Shown here: positions 34,752 through 43,250 of the stretch, piece after piece
Layout: each line of letters starts with the position of its first letter
Numbering within the stretch: the stretch's first letter is position 1
NCBI GenBank assembly: GCA_026645575.1
Contig: JAPKMW010000067.1
Span: forward strand, 1 to 64,000
Reading direction: 5' to 3'
Length of the DNA stretch: 64,000 bases
DNA from: Caldilineaceae bacterium
GTDB taxonomy: Bacteria; Chloroflexota; Anaerolineae; Caldilineales; Caldilineaceae
The notes under the pieces: model-generated
The model's database searches: none
Told to the model about the DNA's origin: nothing
Seen by the model: the letters and a program-made list of their open reading frames with translations, nothing else
Made by a program: the position numbers and the translations under genes

Positions 34752-34927
34752 TACCCCTATACTACGGCTAATATGGATTTGGGGTAAACGAACAAGGACG
34801 TAAGTCCGATCACAGAAGTCGACCAAGTAGCTAGAGTAAGCTGTAGAAATATTGTCTACGATCTGTCCGAGCATTCGGCTACTAAAATGGACAGTTGTAT
34901 TTGGTGATACTGTGAAGGAATGGCGTA

Positions 34928-35209
34928 GTGGGTGGGGAACATTTATTGAATGGGCAGAGCGAGCAGCCATCGCTTGCCATTTATGTGAGCGCACATTGTC
35001 CTGTCTGCGAATACGCGCATGACGTGGCTGAACTTATCCGGCGTAATTTTGCCCAGGTTCAAGTGCGTTTGGTTGATATTCACGGGGTGCAAGAGATCAT
35101 CCCGGAAGCTGTCTTTGCGACGCCGACCTATCTGCTCAATGGTCGTCTTTGGTCATTAGGCAACCCGTCGCTGGAAAAAATTTATGAAACATTTCAAAAC
35201 TTTGTTTGA
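34928..35209 (+). CDS. Thioredoxin/glutaredoxin-like small redox protein
   Basis: A 93-residue thioredoxin-fold protein with active-site C24-P-V-C27 (SAHCPVCEYA) and the cis-proline loop FATPTYLLNG. It probably reduces or forms disulfides in the cytoplasm; no signal peptide. The GTG at 34928 is supported by AAGGAA 7 nt upstream. It is followed by the Crp/Fnr regulator after ~150 nt. Confidence 0.82.
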   Translation: MGGEHLLNGQSEQPSLAIYVSAHCPVCEYAHDVAELIRRNFAQVQVRLVDIHGVQEIIPEAVFATPTYLLNGRLWSLGNPSLEKIYETFQNFV

Positions 35210-35258
35210 ATCTAAAGTAAAATGATTGCGTAAAGATCAGCGATGACATGGCCAATTT

Positions 35259-35267
35259 TGCTATGAT
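35259..35267 (+). promoter_or_regulatory. Candidate extended -10 promoter of the Crp/Fnr gene
   Basis: TG-C-TATGAT, an extended -10, 97 nt before the start codon. No convincing -35. Confidence 0.4.
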
Positions 35268-35363
35268 CTATCGTAACAGATTCTACGTCATCAGTGCAGA
35301 AGCTATTTCCGTATAAATTGACCTGAATCAGGGATCGGCTGCCAACCCTGAAGCATAAGGAGC

Positions 35364-36071
35364 ATGGACAACGTGAAAACTGACGAGCGAACCTTATTGC
35401 AACCGGCTGAGAAGATGCGTTATCTTTCAGAATTGACGGTCTTTCGTGATCTATCGCCCCGCGAGATGGAAGAACTCAACCGAATCACCACCATGAGCAC
35501 CGTCCCCAAAGGGCGCGTCTTCTACCGCCCGGAAGAACCGGGTGAAGTTTTATTCATTCTCAAAGAAGGGCGGGTTCAACTTTATCGCATCAGCCCGGAA
35601 GGCAAAAAGCTGGTCATCACCACCTTAGGCCCCCATACGCTCTTTGGTGAAATGGCGCTACTGGGGACCAAGATGCACAACACCTTTGCCGAAGCGATTG
35701 AAGATTGTCTCATTTGTGTCATGAGTCGCACCGACCTGGAGCGGCTGATCCTCAACAAGCCGCAGGTAGCCTTGCGTATCCTTGAAATCACTGGCAAACG
35801 GCTGCGTGAGGCCGAGGAGCGCTTGGAAAATATGGCCTTCAAAGGCATTCCTGCCCGTCTAGCGAGCCTTCTGCTGCGTTTGGCCGAAGAACAGGGAAGC
35901 GACAACATTGCTGGCCTGACCCACCAGGATCTGGCCGAGAGTGTCGGCACCTATCGTGAAACCGCGACCCAAGTCCTCAACGATCTGAAAGCTGGCGGCT
36001 ATATCGACATTGGCCGCAAACGCATCATTATCCTCGACCGCGAAGGGTTGGAAGAGGTGGCGGAGAATTAG
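35364..36071 (+). CDS. Crp/Fnr family transcription regulator
   Basis: A 235-residue regulator. The cyclic-nucleotide-binding-like domain is about 25-145 ([27 protein letters not shown]), then a long helix, then a winged HTH with [21 protein letters not shown] as recognition region. No N-terminal Fnr cysteine cluster is present. The pocket has GEMALLG but then [10 protein letters not shown] instead of the canonical cAMP-binding R-x-A segment, so the ligand may differ. AAGGAG precedes the ATG. Confidence 0.88.
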   Translation: MDNVKTDERTLLQPAEKMRYLSELTVFRDLSPREMEELNRITTMSTVPKGRVFYRPEEPGEVLFILKEGRVQLYRISPEGKKLVITTLGPHTLFGEMALLGTKMHNTFAEAIEDCLICVMSRTDLERLILNKPQVALRILEITGKRLREAEERLENMAFKGIPARLASLLLRLAEEQGSDNIAGLTHQDLAESVGTYRETATQVLNDLKAGGYIDIGRKRIIILDREGLEEVAEN

Positions 36072-36073
36072 TT

Positions 36074-36146
36074 TGACAGTAGACAGTAGGACAGTAAATC
36101 AGTGGACAGTGATACTGTCTTACTGTCCTACTGTCTACTGTCCTAC
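36074..36146. repeat. Inverted repeat, CAGTAGGA family, copy 3
   Basis: ACAGTAGACAGTAGGACAGT faces ACTGTCCTACTGTCTACTGT around a short centre. It begins 3 nt after the Crp/Fnr stop and may serve as a terminator. The rest of 36072-36381 holds the ferredoxin leader with no further gene. Confidence 0.88.
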
Positions 36147-36381
36147 TTCCAACCAATGCTTCTTTCTATAAAATTCTCTTTTTACCGCGCACAGTTGACA
36201 TTTCCCGCAAAGCCAAGTAAAATCCACATCAACGATTGCTTTGTGCGCTTTTGAACAAACGCCCAAAGCCCACACCCTTTTGGCGGCCCTTACATAGTGG
36301 AATTTGTAAACTTTTGCCTGAAGGCAATTTGAATAAATCCTAAAGCACATGGCTGCTCATTCTTGAGGAGGTTTTGTTCTC

Positions 36382-36654
36382 ATGACTCACGTAATCTTTG
36401 ATCTGTGCATTCGCGACGGTGCATGTGCAGAGGTTTGTCCAGTGGAATGCATCATCCCCGGCTTCCCCGAAGAGGAATGGCCTTGGTACTATATCGACCC
36501 GGCCACCTGCATCGACTGTGGCGCATGCGTTCCCGAATGCCCGGTTGACGCCATTCGCCCCGCCGAAGATCTGGCGGAAGAATATGAATATACCACCGAA
36601 TTGAACGCCCTCTTCTTCACCGAAGGCCCAGGCTACGATTCGAAGCCGGCGTAA
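36382..36654 (+). CDS. Ferredoxin with two Fe-S clusters
   Basis: A 90-residue bacterial ferredoxin with eight cysteines: C9, C15, C19, C23 and C43, C46, C49, C53. The second group is a classical 4Fe-4S motif (CIDCGACVPECP). The first has wider spacing (C-x5-C-x3-C-x3-C), as in seven-iron or 3Fe/4Fe ferredoxins. It carries low-potential electrons. GAGGAGG precedes the ATG. Confidence 0.92.
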   Translation: MTHVIFDLCIRDGACAEVCPVECIIPGFPEEEWPWYYIDPATCIDCGACVPECPVDAIRPAEDLAEEYEYTTELNALFFTEGPGYDSKPA

Positions 36655-36684
36655 GTAATTTCAGCTTCGTCAATTTTTGCTAAG

Positions 36685-36712
36685 AAACCTCTGTGTGAGC
36701 AGAGGTTTTTTT
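36685..36712 (+). terminator. Intrinsic terminator after the ferredoxin gene
   Basis: AACCTCTG (36686-36693) pairs with CAGAGGTT (36700-36707), followed by seven T. Confidence 0.9.
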
Positions 36713-36716
36713 GTGG

Positions 36717-36837
36717 TTCATCAGGAACTCATGGGCTTGACAACCATCTTCCCGGAAGGTTTGACAGGATCGTTCGGTCGACAAAACCGACCTTCCGGGA
36801 AGATTTACATGTCAACTCCCTGAGTTCCTGATGAGCC
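36717..36837. repeat. Large inverted repeat TTCATCAGGAACTC...GAGTTCCTGATGA
   Basis: Outer arms CATCAGGAACTC/GAGTTCCTGATG and inner arms ATCTTCCCGGAAGGT/ACCTTCCGGGAAGAT form a ~120-nt compound hairpin. Single copy in the window. Confidence 0.85.
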
Positions 36838-36855
36838 TTTTTTGTTATTCCGTTG

Positions 36856-36937
36856 GTAACTACCCAGCCAGCTCCTAGCCGGTGCGTGACCGGCGACCCA
36901 ACGCCGGTCACGCACCGGCTAGGAGCTGAGTAGTTAC
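36856..36937. repeat. Inverted repeat, CTAGCCGGT(G/C)CGTGACCGGCG family, copy 1
   Basis: The 26-nt core arms at 36870-36895 and 36902-36927 are exact complements; an outer GTAACTAC/GTAGTTAC extends the stem. Other copies are at 44633-44762 and 50078-50160. With the preceding element it fills most of the 36655-36987 gap; no gene is seen there. Confidence 0.9.
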
Positions 36938-36987
36938 TTCCGTTGTTGTTATTCTTTTGTTGAAGCTAAATCAGGGTTTGATCAACG

Positions 36988-37722
36988 ATGACCGAACAAA
37001 CACAATTTATCAAGCCGGACTGGAACAACGTGAAGCGGGTGCTGGTGATCATGGCCCATCCGGATGATACAGAGTTTATCTGTGCCGGGACTGCGCTCCA
37101 AATGGCGCGTCAAGGGATTGAAGTCACTTATCTCATTCTCACCAATGGTGATAAAGGCAATCACAACCCAGAGATCACGCGTAACCAATTAATCGCGCTG
37201 CGAAAAATTGAACAGCGTAATGCGGCTGCCCTTTGTGGTGTAAAAGAAGTTCTCTTTATGGGCGAAGAAGATGGCTTTTTGCGACCCACGCGCCGCATCC
37301 GTGAACGGGTGACCCGCCAGATTCGCCGCATCAAGCCGGAGTTGATTATTTGCACCGACCCTGATCGCTATCTGGTGGGCGATGCCTATATCAACCACCC
37401 CGACCACCGCAACGCCGGCCTGATTGCCCTGGAAGCGATCTTCCCGGCAGCCGACAACCCCATGTTCTACCCGGAGATGGCCGACGAAGGCTACCATCCG
37501 CACAAAGTAACTCAGCTTTATGTCTTCGGCCACCCGCAAGCCAACATCCGCTTTGATATTACCGACGACATCAACACCAAAATTCAGGCCATTCTCTGTC
37601 ACAAAACCCAAATCGAAGACCCAGAAAATGCTCCGACGCGTTGGTTGGATCGGTGGGGTGAGGTGCAGGCGGATGGAAGTAAACGCTATTTTGAACAGTT
37701 TAAAGCAATGCGCTTTGAATAA
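36988..37722 (+). CDS. PIG-L family deacetylase
   Basis: A 244-residue zinc deacetylase of the LmbE/PIG-L family. AHPDDTE (23-29) supplies H24, the catalytic D26 and ligand D27; [10 protein letters not shown] supplies the third zinc ligand. Members deacetylate GlcNAc-type substrates such as GlcNAc-inositol or bacillithiol precursors; the actual substrate is unknown. Single gene. Confidence 0.88.
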   Translation: MTEQTQFIKPDWNNVKRVLVIMAHPDDTEFICAGTALQMARQGIEVTYLILTNGDKGNHNPEITRNQLIALRKIEQRNAAALCGVKEVLFMGEEDGFLRPTRRIRERVTRQIRRIKPELIICTDPDRYLVGDAYINHPDHRNAGLIALEAIFPAADNPMFYPEMADEGYHPHKVTQLYVFGHPQANIRFDITDDINTKIQAILCHKTQIEDPENAPTRWLDRWGEVQADGSKRYFEQFKAMRFE

Positions 37723-37872
37723 GAAAGTAGTCCTTTTGAGACAGTTTTGGGACACCCATGATGTACATGACATTAATGCGCACTTCGGTGCTAGAAAAAT
37801 TGTACTATGCTGAAATGATTCGGCGCGCATGACAGGAATTTCAGGTCGCATCTTAACGCTTACTAGCTTTTG

Positions 37873-38142
37873 TTACCCCTGTGACGCAAAAAATTCAAGC
37901 TCGCTGCCATCGCCAAAATAGAGTTGCAAATGTTTGGCGTTCAGGCGAAATTGGTGAATCGCCTGACTACAGCCATCCGCCATGCTGTCAGCCGCCGACG
38001 CCCTAGCCCACCGGTTGGCGCGGCTGCTGTGTTCAAAGAGCAGGCGACTGTCATCCGTAAAGACCAAAATGGCTTGGGTAAAGCCGGGGTTGGCGACATA
38101 GCGCACCACCTGCGGTTGGATCGTCTGTGCCTGCGTGGTCAC
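37873..38142 (-). CDS. Small conserved-looking protein coupled to a metallo-hydrolase
   Basis: An 89-residue protein from a GTG at 38142 that overlaps the stop of the metallo-hydrolase gene (GTGA), so translation is probably coupled. It is soluble, with predicted beta strands (QAILVFTDDSRLLFEH) and a C-terminal HLQLYFGDGSELEFFA. No family recognised. Nothing else is evident in 37723-37872. Confidence 0.6.
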   Translation of the reverse strand: MTTQAQTIQPQVVRYVANPGFTQAILVFTDDSRLLFEHSSRANRWARASAADSMADGCSQAIHQFRLNAKHLQLYFGDGSELEFFASQG

Positions 38143-39107
38143 GGCTGTACTCCATAGTGATAGACCCCATTCTCTTCCCACATAACGACGGCTTTCTCTG
38201 CTACCAACAAATCGAGGTAGCCAACGAGCATTCCCAACGCACTAAAGCGGTCGGCATAGGGGTGTTGCCCATACATGGCCGTAAAGAATTCAGGGAAGGT
38301 CTGTAATCCGTTGCGAATCAACGTCAGGCACTCCTCTTTCCGCTGATGAATGCGGGCGCGTTGGCGTTGAATCAACGCCCGATGGTCGGTAAAAAGATCG
38401 CCGTGACCAGGGTAGACCTGATCAATGTCAAGTGTTTCCACCAACGCCAGCGATTCGAGAAAAAGTGGCAAACCAGGAATCCGCTCATCGCTGCCGTCTA
38501 ATGGCTCCTCGATCACGGGCGTTGGCGTGACGGGCAGGAGCATATCGGCGGCGAGAAATTGGCGACTCGCAGGTTGATAGAAACAGGTTTGGGTATTGCT
38601 ATGACCGGGTGTGTAAATAACCTGCCACGGTTGACCACCAATCTCGATCCGTCCATCCACCGGAAAAGTGACGACCCGCTCTGCTGGTACAACATCCCAC
38701 AGGATCGGCGTGCGCGCCATGCCGCCTAAGATGGCCTGTTGTTGTTCTGCGGATAAGCCAAAGCGCCGAATCACGCTCCCCATAAAATCCATGCGCCGTT
38801 GCCACTTTTGGGGCAAGTGAACGGCCCAGTCGTAATTCATGGCCGCCACCCAAATTTGCGCCGGACTATGCGCGACGATTTTGCCGGCCATCCCCATATG
38901 ATCGACATGGGCATGGGTGATAATCACCCGCCGAATATCAGCAATCGTGAGTTGGTGCTGGGCGAGCGCTGTGGTCAGAGCCTTCCAACTATCGTCACTG
39001 CTGACGCCACAATCAATTAACGTCGGTTCAGGTTCAATAAAAAGATAGCTATTGACCGGGCCAACAGCATAGGGAATCGGTAACGGAATTTGAATCGGAT
39101 ATGACAT
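38139..39107 (-). CDS. MBL-fold metallo-hydrolase
   Basis: A 322-residue metallo-beta-lactamase-fold hydrolase. Zinc motif THAHVDH (H65, H67, D69, H70) after IDCGVSSDDS; a further ligand His lies in TPGHSNTQTC and a downstream YPGHGD. The C-terminal winged-helix-like region (~235-322) is as in glyoxalase II-like and LACTB2-like enzymes. The ATG at 39107 is preceded by AGGAT. Substrate unknown. Confidence 0.88.
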   Translation of the reverse strand: MSYPIQIPLPIPYAVGPVNSYLFIEPEPTLIDCGVSSDDSWKALTTALAQHQLTIADIRRVIITHAHVDHMGMAGKIVAHSPAQIWVAAMNYDWAVHLPQKWQRRMDFMGSVIRRFGLSAEQQQAILGGMARTPILWDVVPAERVVTFPVDGRIEIGGQPWQVIYTPGHSNTQTCFYQPASRQFLAADMLLPVTPTPVIEEPLDGSDERIPGLPLFLESLALVETLDIDQVYPGHGDLFTDHRALIQRQRARIHQRKEECLTLIRNGLQTFPEFFTAMYGQHPYADRFSALGMLVGYLDLLVAEKAVVMWEENGVYHYGVQP

Positions 39108-39147
39108 GAAAAATCCTATACTGCGTGCAGCGTGTTGCGTGAACGAT

Positions 39148-39969
39148 TCAACTTGTTGTCGTTGATTGAGCTGGGCCGAAGGCAATCCGGGGAATGGCGC
39201 GCCCACCATCCAGGACAAGGGTCTGGCCGGTCATCATGGCAAAGGCCGGCGTGCAGAGTAAACAGACCATCTGCGCAACTTCGGCGCGGGTCACGAGGCG
39301 TCCCATTGGTGTGCCGCCAATTGAGCGTGCCGTAAACTCGGCGCTCATCTCTTCGTTGTCGGCGATCAGATCAGGCGCCAGGGCATTGAGCCGTACTTCG
39401 GGGGCCAGTTCCAGCGCCATCGCTTCCGTTAGGTGGACAACGCCCTGTTTCGCCAGACCATAGATCGAGTGGCTGCGATGAAAAATATCAGTGGCGGCAA
39501 CGTTGATGATGTTGCCACTACCTCGCCCCTTCATTAATCGTCCCACCGCTTGAGTCAGCAGAAAGGTCGCCCGCACATTGCCGGCCAAGATGCGATCAAA
39601 GTCCGTCAGCGACAGATCAAGAAAAGGCGTATCTACATAGGGGCCAACGTTGTTGACCAAAATATCAATCGCGCCCAAGTGTGCCTCTGTCGCCGTAATC
39701 AACTGTGCCACTTGGGTCGGATCAGTCACATCTGCACCAATAGCGACGCTCTTGACACCCATTGCGATTAATTCAGCACAAAGTGCGTCCGCTGCCGCGC
39801 CTGACTGATGGTAATTAACCGCAACCTGGGCGCCATTGATCGCCATTGCACGGGCAATGGTTGCGCCGAGGGTGCGGGAAGCGCCGGTGATCAGACAGAC
39901 CTTGCCCCGCAACACTTCTGCGGTTGAGGCGGACGGCAGGGTGGGGAAGGGTGCGTTAGGATTGGTCAT
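39148..39969 (-). CDS. Short-chain dehydrogenase/reductase
   Basis: A 273-residue SDR with cofactor motif TGASRTLGATIA, NNVGPY in place of NNAG, YGLAK as the Y-x3-K pair and a C-terminal LVLDGG. The usual catalytic Ser before the Tyr is not evident: the strand reads INVAATD, so activity may be altered. The ATG at 39969 overlaps the 3' end of the phosphotransferase remnant, so it was once its operon partner. Confidence 0.85.
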   Translation of the reverse strand: MTNPNAPFPTLPSASTAEVLRGKVCLITGASRTLGATIARAMAINGAQVAVNYHQSGAAADALCAELIAMGVKSVAIGADVTDPTQVAQLITATEAHLGAIDILVNNVGPYVDTPFLDLSLTDFDRILAGNVRATFLLTQAVGRLMKGRGSGNIINVAATDIFHRSHSIYGLAKQGVVHLTEAMALELAPEVRLNALAPDLIADNEEMSAEFTARSIGGTPMGRLVTRAEVAQMVCLLCTPAFAMMTGQTLVLDGGRAIPRIAFGPAQSTTTS

Positions 39970-40612
39970 GTTGTAACATATCTCGTATGGTAGCGACGAC
40001 GATGACAACCTCTTCGTGATCGGCAATGCGCACGCAATGGGCCAGAGAGCCGGACAGGAAATTGAGCCGGATTTGGCGTAGGCGTTGCGCAAAGTTACCG
40101 CCCAGAAACGCTTGGTTGGTATAGCCTTCCTGCACCCAAGCCAATTCCTCTGGCGAACAGTCGAGGCTCAGACGGGCAAAATCGACGATAGGCAGCCCGC
40201 CTTGAAATTCTCCAAAATCAATAACGCCGGTCAGCGTCAGGTTGGCATCAACGAAAATGTGATCCTGCCCCAAATCACCATGACAAAGCACGGGTTGGCG
40301 ATCAAGCGGTGGGTTATCGGCCAAGGTGATCGAAAAGATGGCGTCGATTTCGTCTGCACGCAGGCCCGCTTCCAGCAATTGTGATCGCTCCGCTGTGCGA
40401 TCGCGCCGGTTGGCGTGGTCAATGCTCGCCCAATCGGGAAAATCCCACACACCACTGGGGTTGAGTTTATAAAAACCACCCACCGGGATGCTATGCAGCT
40501 TGCTCAACAACCCGCCGACCTGGCGAAAGATATGCGCCCGTTCCTCCGAAGAAAGCGTTGCATAGATCTCAGACAGCGGTCGCCATCTTTCTCGTTCATT
40601 GCAAAGACACCC
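39956..40612 (-). pseudogene. Aminoglycoside phosphotransferase-family gene, N-lobe missing
   Basis: The C-lobe of an APH-type kinase is intact: VLCHGDLGQDHIFVD (catalytic loop HGDLG) and GVIDFGEFQGG (metal-binding DFGE). The readable homologous-looking sequence runs upstream to ERERWRPLSEIYATLSSEER, then meets a TAG at 40613-40615 with no good start. The ATP-binding N-lobe (~80-100 residues) has no room, because a palindromic element (40631-40689) and the next gene follow. A short TTG-initiated product from 40510 is possible but would lack the N-lobe. Confidence 0.75.
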
Positions 40613-40630
40613 CTACTTATTATATTCCGG

Positions 40631-40689
40631 CTTGTCACCCTGTAAGGGTCTTCGGGTAGAGCAGATGGAAGACCCTTACAGGGTGACAA
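40631..40689. repeat. Inverted repeat, TGTCACCCTG-AAGGGTCT family, copy 2
   Basis: CTTGTCACCCTGTAAGGGTC plus TTC (40631-40653) faces GAAGACCCTTACAGGGTGAC plus AA (40668-40689). Same family as 10945-11038. It abuts the broken 5' end of the phosphotransferase gene. Confidence 0.88.
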
Positions 40690-40728
40690 AGCTACACCCT
40701 TCGCGATTGTTGTTCTGGGTGTATTGGG

Positions 40729-41838
40729 TTAAAAGGTCGTCCGCAAGCTCTGCGCCTGCCCGCTTTGGGCGGAGCGATAGGCCGCGTCGAAGATTTCGAT
40801 CACATGGCGGGCATGTTCGGCGGTGGAAATGGTTGGTTTGCCCTCGCGGATCCAGTCGACCAGTTGCATAATGTCTTCGTAGACATGCGCCTCTTCCTGT
40901 TCGCGATGGGGGCCAACCACATGGGGCAGCGAACCATTGGCGCCATACTTCTCATCCAAGTCGCGACCAGGGTAATCAATCGGCTCATTGTTGAGTTTGC
41001 CACTGCGCAGCGTCCCCTTGGTTCCCAGGAACATGGGTCCCCAGGTGTCGGGGATGCCACCGGCGGCGGCGCCATAGACAAAGGCGAAGAGGTTGTCACC
41101 AAAGTCTAGCACCATAAAGGTGTTGTCGTCCATATCGGTCGGCAGCATCTCGCCACGGAATTCGCGTTCATGGATGCGGACGCCGGACATGGCGGTGACG
41201 CGGCGGGCCGGCCCCAGGATGCCGGTCAAGGCGTGCATGCCATAAACCGTCATATCATAGAGTGGACCGCCCCCCGGTCGGCGGTAGTACCAAGCGGGAT
41301 TGATGTTGGAGAGCGGGTCATTGCCGTGGCGCACCGACTCCTTTTCGTGATAGGTGCCAAAGGCCGAGCCGGTGGTGGCCCAGGTCAGCGTACCGAGGGC
41401 GCCTTCCTGGATCAATTCACGATAGCGTTGGAACATGGGGCGTAGCATCTGGCCGGGGCAGGAGACCAACTTCACATTTTTGCGTTGGGCGCGTGCGATC
41501 AAGTCGTCGGCTTCGTCCACGGTGGTGGTCATCGACTTGTTGAAGTGGACATGCAACCCGGCTTCAATCGCTGCCTTGCCCTGCTCATAATGCAGACCAA
41601 TGGGCGAGGCGATGGTGACGGCGTCACAGCGCCCATCGGCCAGCAATTCTTCATAGCTTTCATATGCGTATGGAATGTGAAAGCGCTCGGCTGCCGCTTT
41701 GGCCCGCCCCGGTGCTGGATCGCAGACGGCCGTCAGGCGCACACGATCCTTCACGTCATCCATATCCAGATGGGGCAGAATCCCCCGCACAGAGATGCTC
41801 CCTGCGCCCACAACCCCAAGACGAACAATGTCACTCAT
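40729..41838 (-). CDS. Gfo/Idh/MocA family oxidoreductase
   Basis: A 369-residue NAD(P)-dependent oxidoreductase. N-terminal Rossmann domain with LGVVGAGSISVRG, then FNKSMTT, where the family's EKP catalytic lysine is usual (N-K-S here), and a C-terminal substrate domain with YDMTVYGMHALTGILGP. Probably acts on a sugar or inositol. Start is ATG 41838 with GAAAGAGA upstream; the frame is open back to a GTG at 41991 through a repeat tract, which would add 51 unlikely residues. Confidence 0.87.
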   Translation of the reverse strand: MSDIVRLGVVGAGSISVRGILPHLDMDDVKDRVRLTAVCDPAPGRAKAAAERFHIPYAYESYEELLADGRCDAVTIASPIGLHYEQGKAAIEAGLHVHFNKSMTTTVDEADDLIARAQRKNVKLVSCPGQMLRPMFQRYRELIQEGALGTLTWATTGSAFGTYHEKESVRHGNDPLSNINPAWYYRRPGGGPLYDMTVYGMHALTGILGPARRVTAMSGVRIHEREFRGEMLPTDMDDNTFMVLDFGDNLFAFVYGAAAGGIPDTWGPMFLGTKGTLRSGKLNNEPIDYPGRDLDEKYGANGSLPHVVGPHREQEEAHVYEDIMQLVDWIREGKPTISTAEHARHVIEIFDAAYRSAQSGQAQSLRTTF

Positions 41839-41876
41839 AGTTGGTTCTCTTTCTGTAGATGTTGAAAATTGTAGAG

Positions 41877-41999
41877 TTTGCGTGTTGCGTGTTGCGTGTT
41901 GCGTGTTGCGTGATCGTGATAGCTGCGGATTACAACAAAAGTAATGTTGTTGATTTACTTTTTGTCGCCATTCAGCAGGTATACGCAACACGCAACACG
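41877..41999. repeat. GCGTGTT heptamer tract with opposing arm
   Basis: Four near-perfect copies of GCGTGTT (from ~41879) face ACGCAACACGCAACACG (41983-41999) around an ~70-nt centre. Same word as in the recJ insertion. Lies between the Gfo/Idh gene and the epimerase gene. Confidence 0.82.
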
Positions 42000-42001
42000 G
42001 T

Positions 42002-42895
42002 TTACGCTAAATATTCTCGCCAGTTGGTCTTATGTTGCCAGCCGACGGCGGCTTTTAGTTTGTTGCAATTGAGAAATGAATCATGACCTTGTAACCCCTG
42101 CACCAGCGGCAGGAGATCGGGGCGATAGCGTTCGACCAATTCCACGGAGGGTTCCAGACAGGTGGTGTCATCGCCATTGAGGAAATAAACATCGTGCGGG
42201 GGTAAGGTGTCGGCCTTTTCCATGAGCAAGCGATGGGCGTCGGCGACATCTTCGCTGCCAACCCAGCACCAGAGCCATTCGCTCCAGGTCGTCACTGGTT
42301 TGGCGTTGGCGGCAATGGCCTGGCGCCGCTCTAGCGGGCAGATGCCGGCAATGCGGGTGACGTAGGTACGAATCCCATAAGCGCGGGTGTAGCTGGCAAG
42401 ATGATCTTCCCCAGCCCGTTTGGTAAAGCTGTAGGAATCTTCGGGCCAGGTGGGGTGCGTCTCGTCGATTGGTAAGCGCTCAATCGGGAAGGGGGTGTTG
42501 CTGATGCGAAAACCGTGGCCCAATGCGCAATTACTGCCGGCCATCACCACCGTTTTGACCCCCGCTTCGACCGCCGCTTGCATCAAATAGTAGTTACCCA
42601 TCATATTGGTCTTAAAGGTGGCGTCGAAGGGGTAGCCTTGCTCCGCCGCACGGGCGCGCAGTTGAGGGTGATCGACCGGCCACGGTTGTGCGCCAATGTG
42701 TTGGATGGCGTCAACGCCTTCCACAGCCTGTTTGCACGCCTCGTAATCAGTCAGGTCGCCCTGAATCCAGGGGTAGTGCGCAAATTCTGCCCCCGGTTGC
42801 TTGCGGGAAAACAGCACCAACTCGTGGTCAGCCGCCAGCGCCCGAATCACATAGGCGGCCAATTTACCGTTGGCGCCGGTAATGAGAACTTTCAT
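42002..42895 (-). CDS. NAD-dependent epimerase/dehydratase family protein
   Basis: A 297-residue extended SDR. MKVLITGANGKLAAYVIRAL is the cofactor-binding start (TGxxGxxA form), with QGDLTD, the SYSFTK Y-x3-K pair and HDSFLNCNKLKAAVGW near the end. Probably a sugar-nucleotide or free-sugar epimerase/dehydrogenase. Same strand as the Gfo/Idh gene downstream, with a repeat between. Confidence 0.87.
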   Translation of the reverse strand: MKVLITGANGKLAAYVIRALAADHELVLFSRKQPGAEFAHYPWIQGDLTDYEACKQAVEGVDAIQHIGAQPWPVDHPQLRARAAEQGYPFDATFKTNMMGNYYLMQAAVEAGVKTVVMAGSNCALGHGFRISNTPFPIERLPIDETHPTWPEDSYSFTKRAGEDHLASYTRAYGIRTYVTRIAGICPLERRQAIAANAKPVTTWSEWLWCWVGSEDVADAHRLLMEKADTLPPHDVYFLNGDDTTCLEPSVELVERYRPDLLPLVQGLQGHDSFLNCNKLKAAVGWQHKTNWREYLA

Positions 42896-43250
42896 CGTTG
42901 CTTATCTTCCATTTTGGTTTGGTAAAAAAGGATCTGCTAGAAAAATTGTACCCCCTTTTCAATTTTGCAACAACTCCCAACCGTCCGAGTCACCCCTTAA
43001 TCTTTGACAGTCGTTTAGGCTAATGTTATCATAACCAGCATACTCACATTGTTGTAAGGCCCTGGCGAGCCAGGTATGGTGGTTGTGTTCTCCCCAGTAG
43101 AAACCTCGTACATTGGCATTTCGCTTTGGGGTAAAGCTCAAATGGCGTCAACAATAGAAAGCATTCGCTCGGACATTTACTTAAAAGCTTGCTATTGCTC
43201 GTCTACAAACCATTCTTGTATTTTATCATCAGTTTAAGGAGAATCATTGT
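42896..43250. other. Intergenic region before the second sugar ABC operon
   Basis: No well-supported gene. A 60-codon minus-strand frame (42959-43141; includes GEHNHHTWLARALQQ) is protein-like in composition but too short and isolated to call. TTGCTC (43194-43199), an 18-nt spacer and TATTTT is a weak promoter candidate for the binding-protein gene. Confidence 0.4.

Noticed and set aside
36717..36937. Paired inverted repeats as ends of an insertion sequence
   Set aside because: Less than 250 nt in all, no transposase frame, no target duplication seen; better described as hairpin elements.
40729..41991. Longer start (GTG 41991) for the Gfo/Idh/MocA gene
   Set aside because: The added 51 residues are translated from the GCGTGTT repeat tract; the Rossmann start and ribosome-binding site favour 41838.
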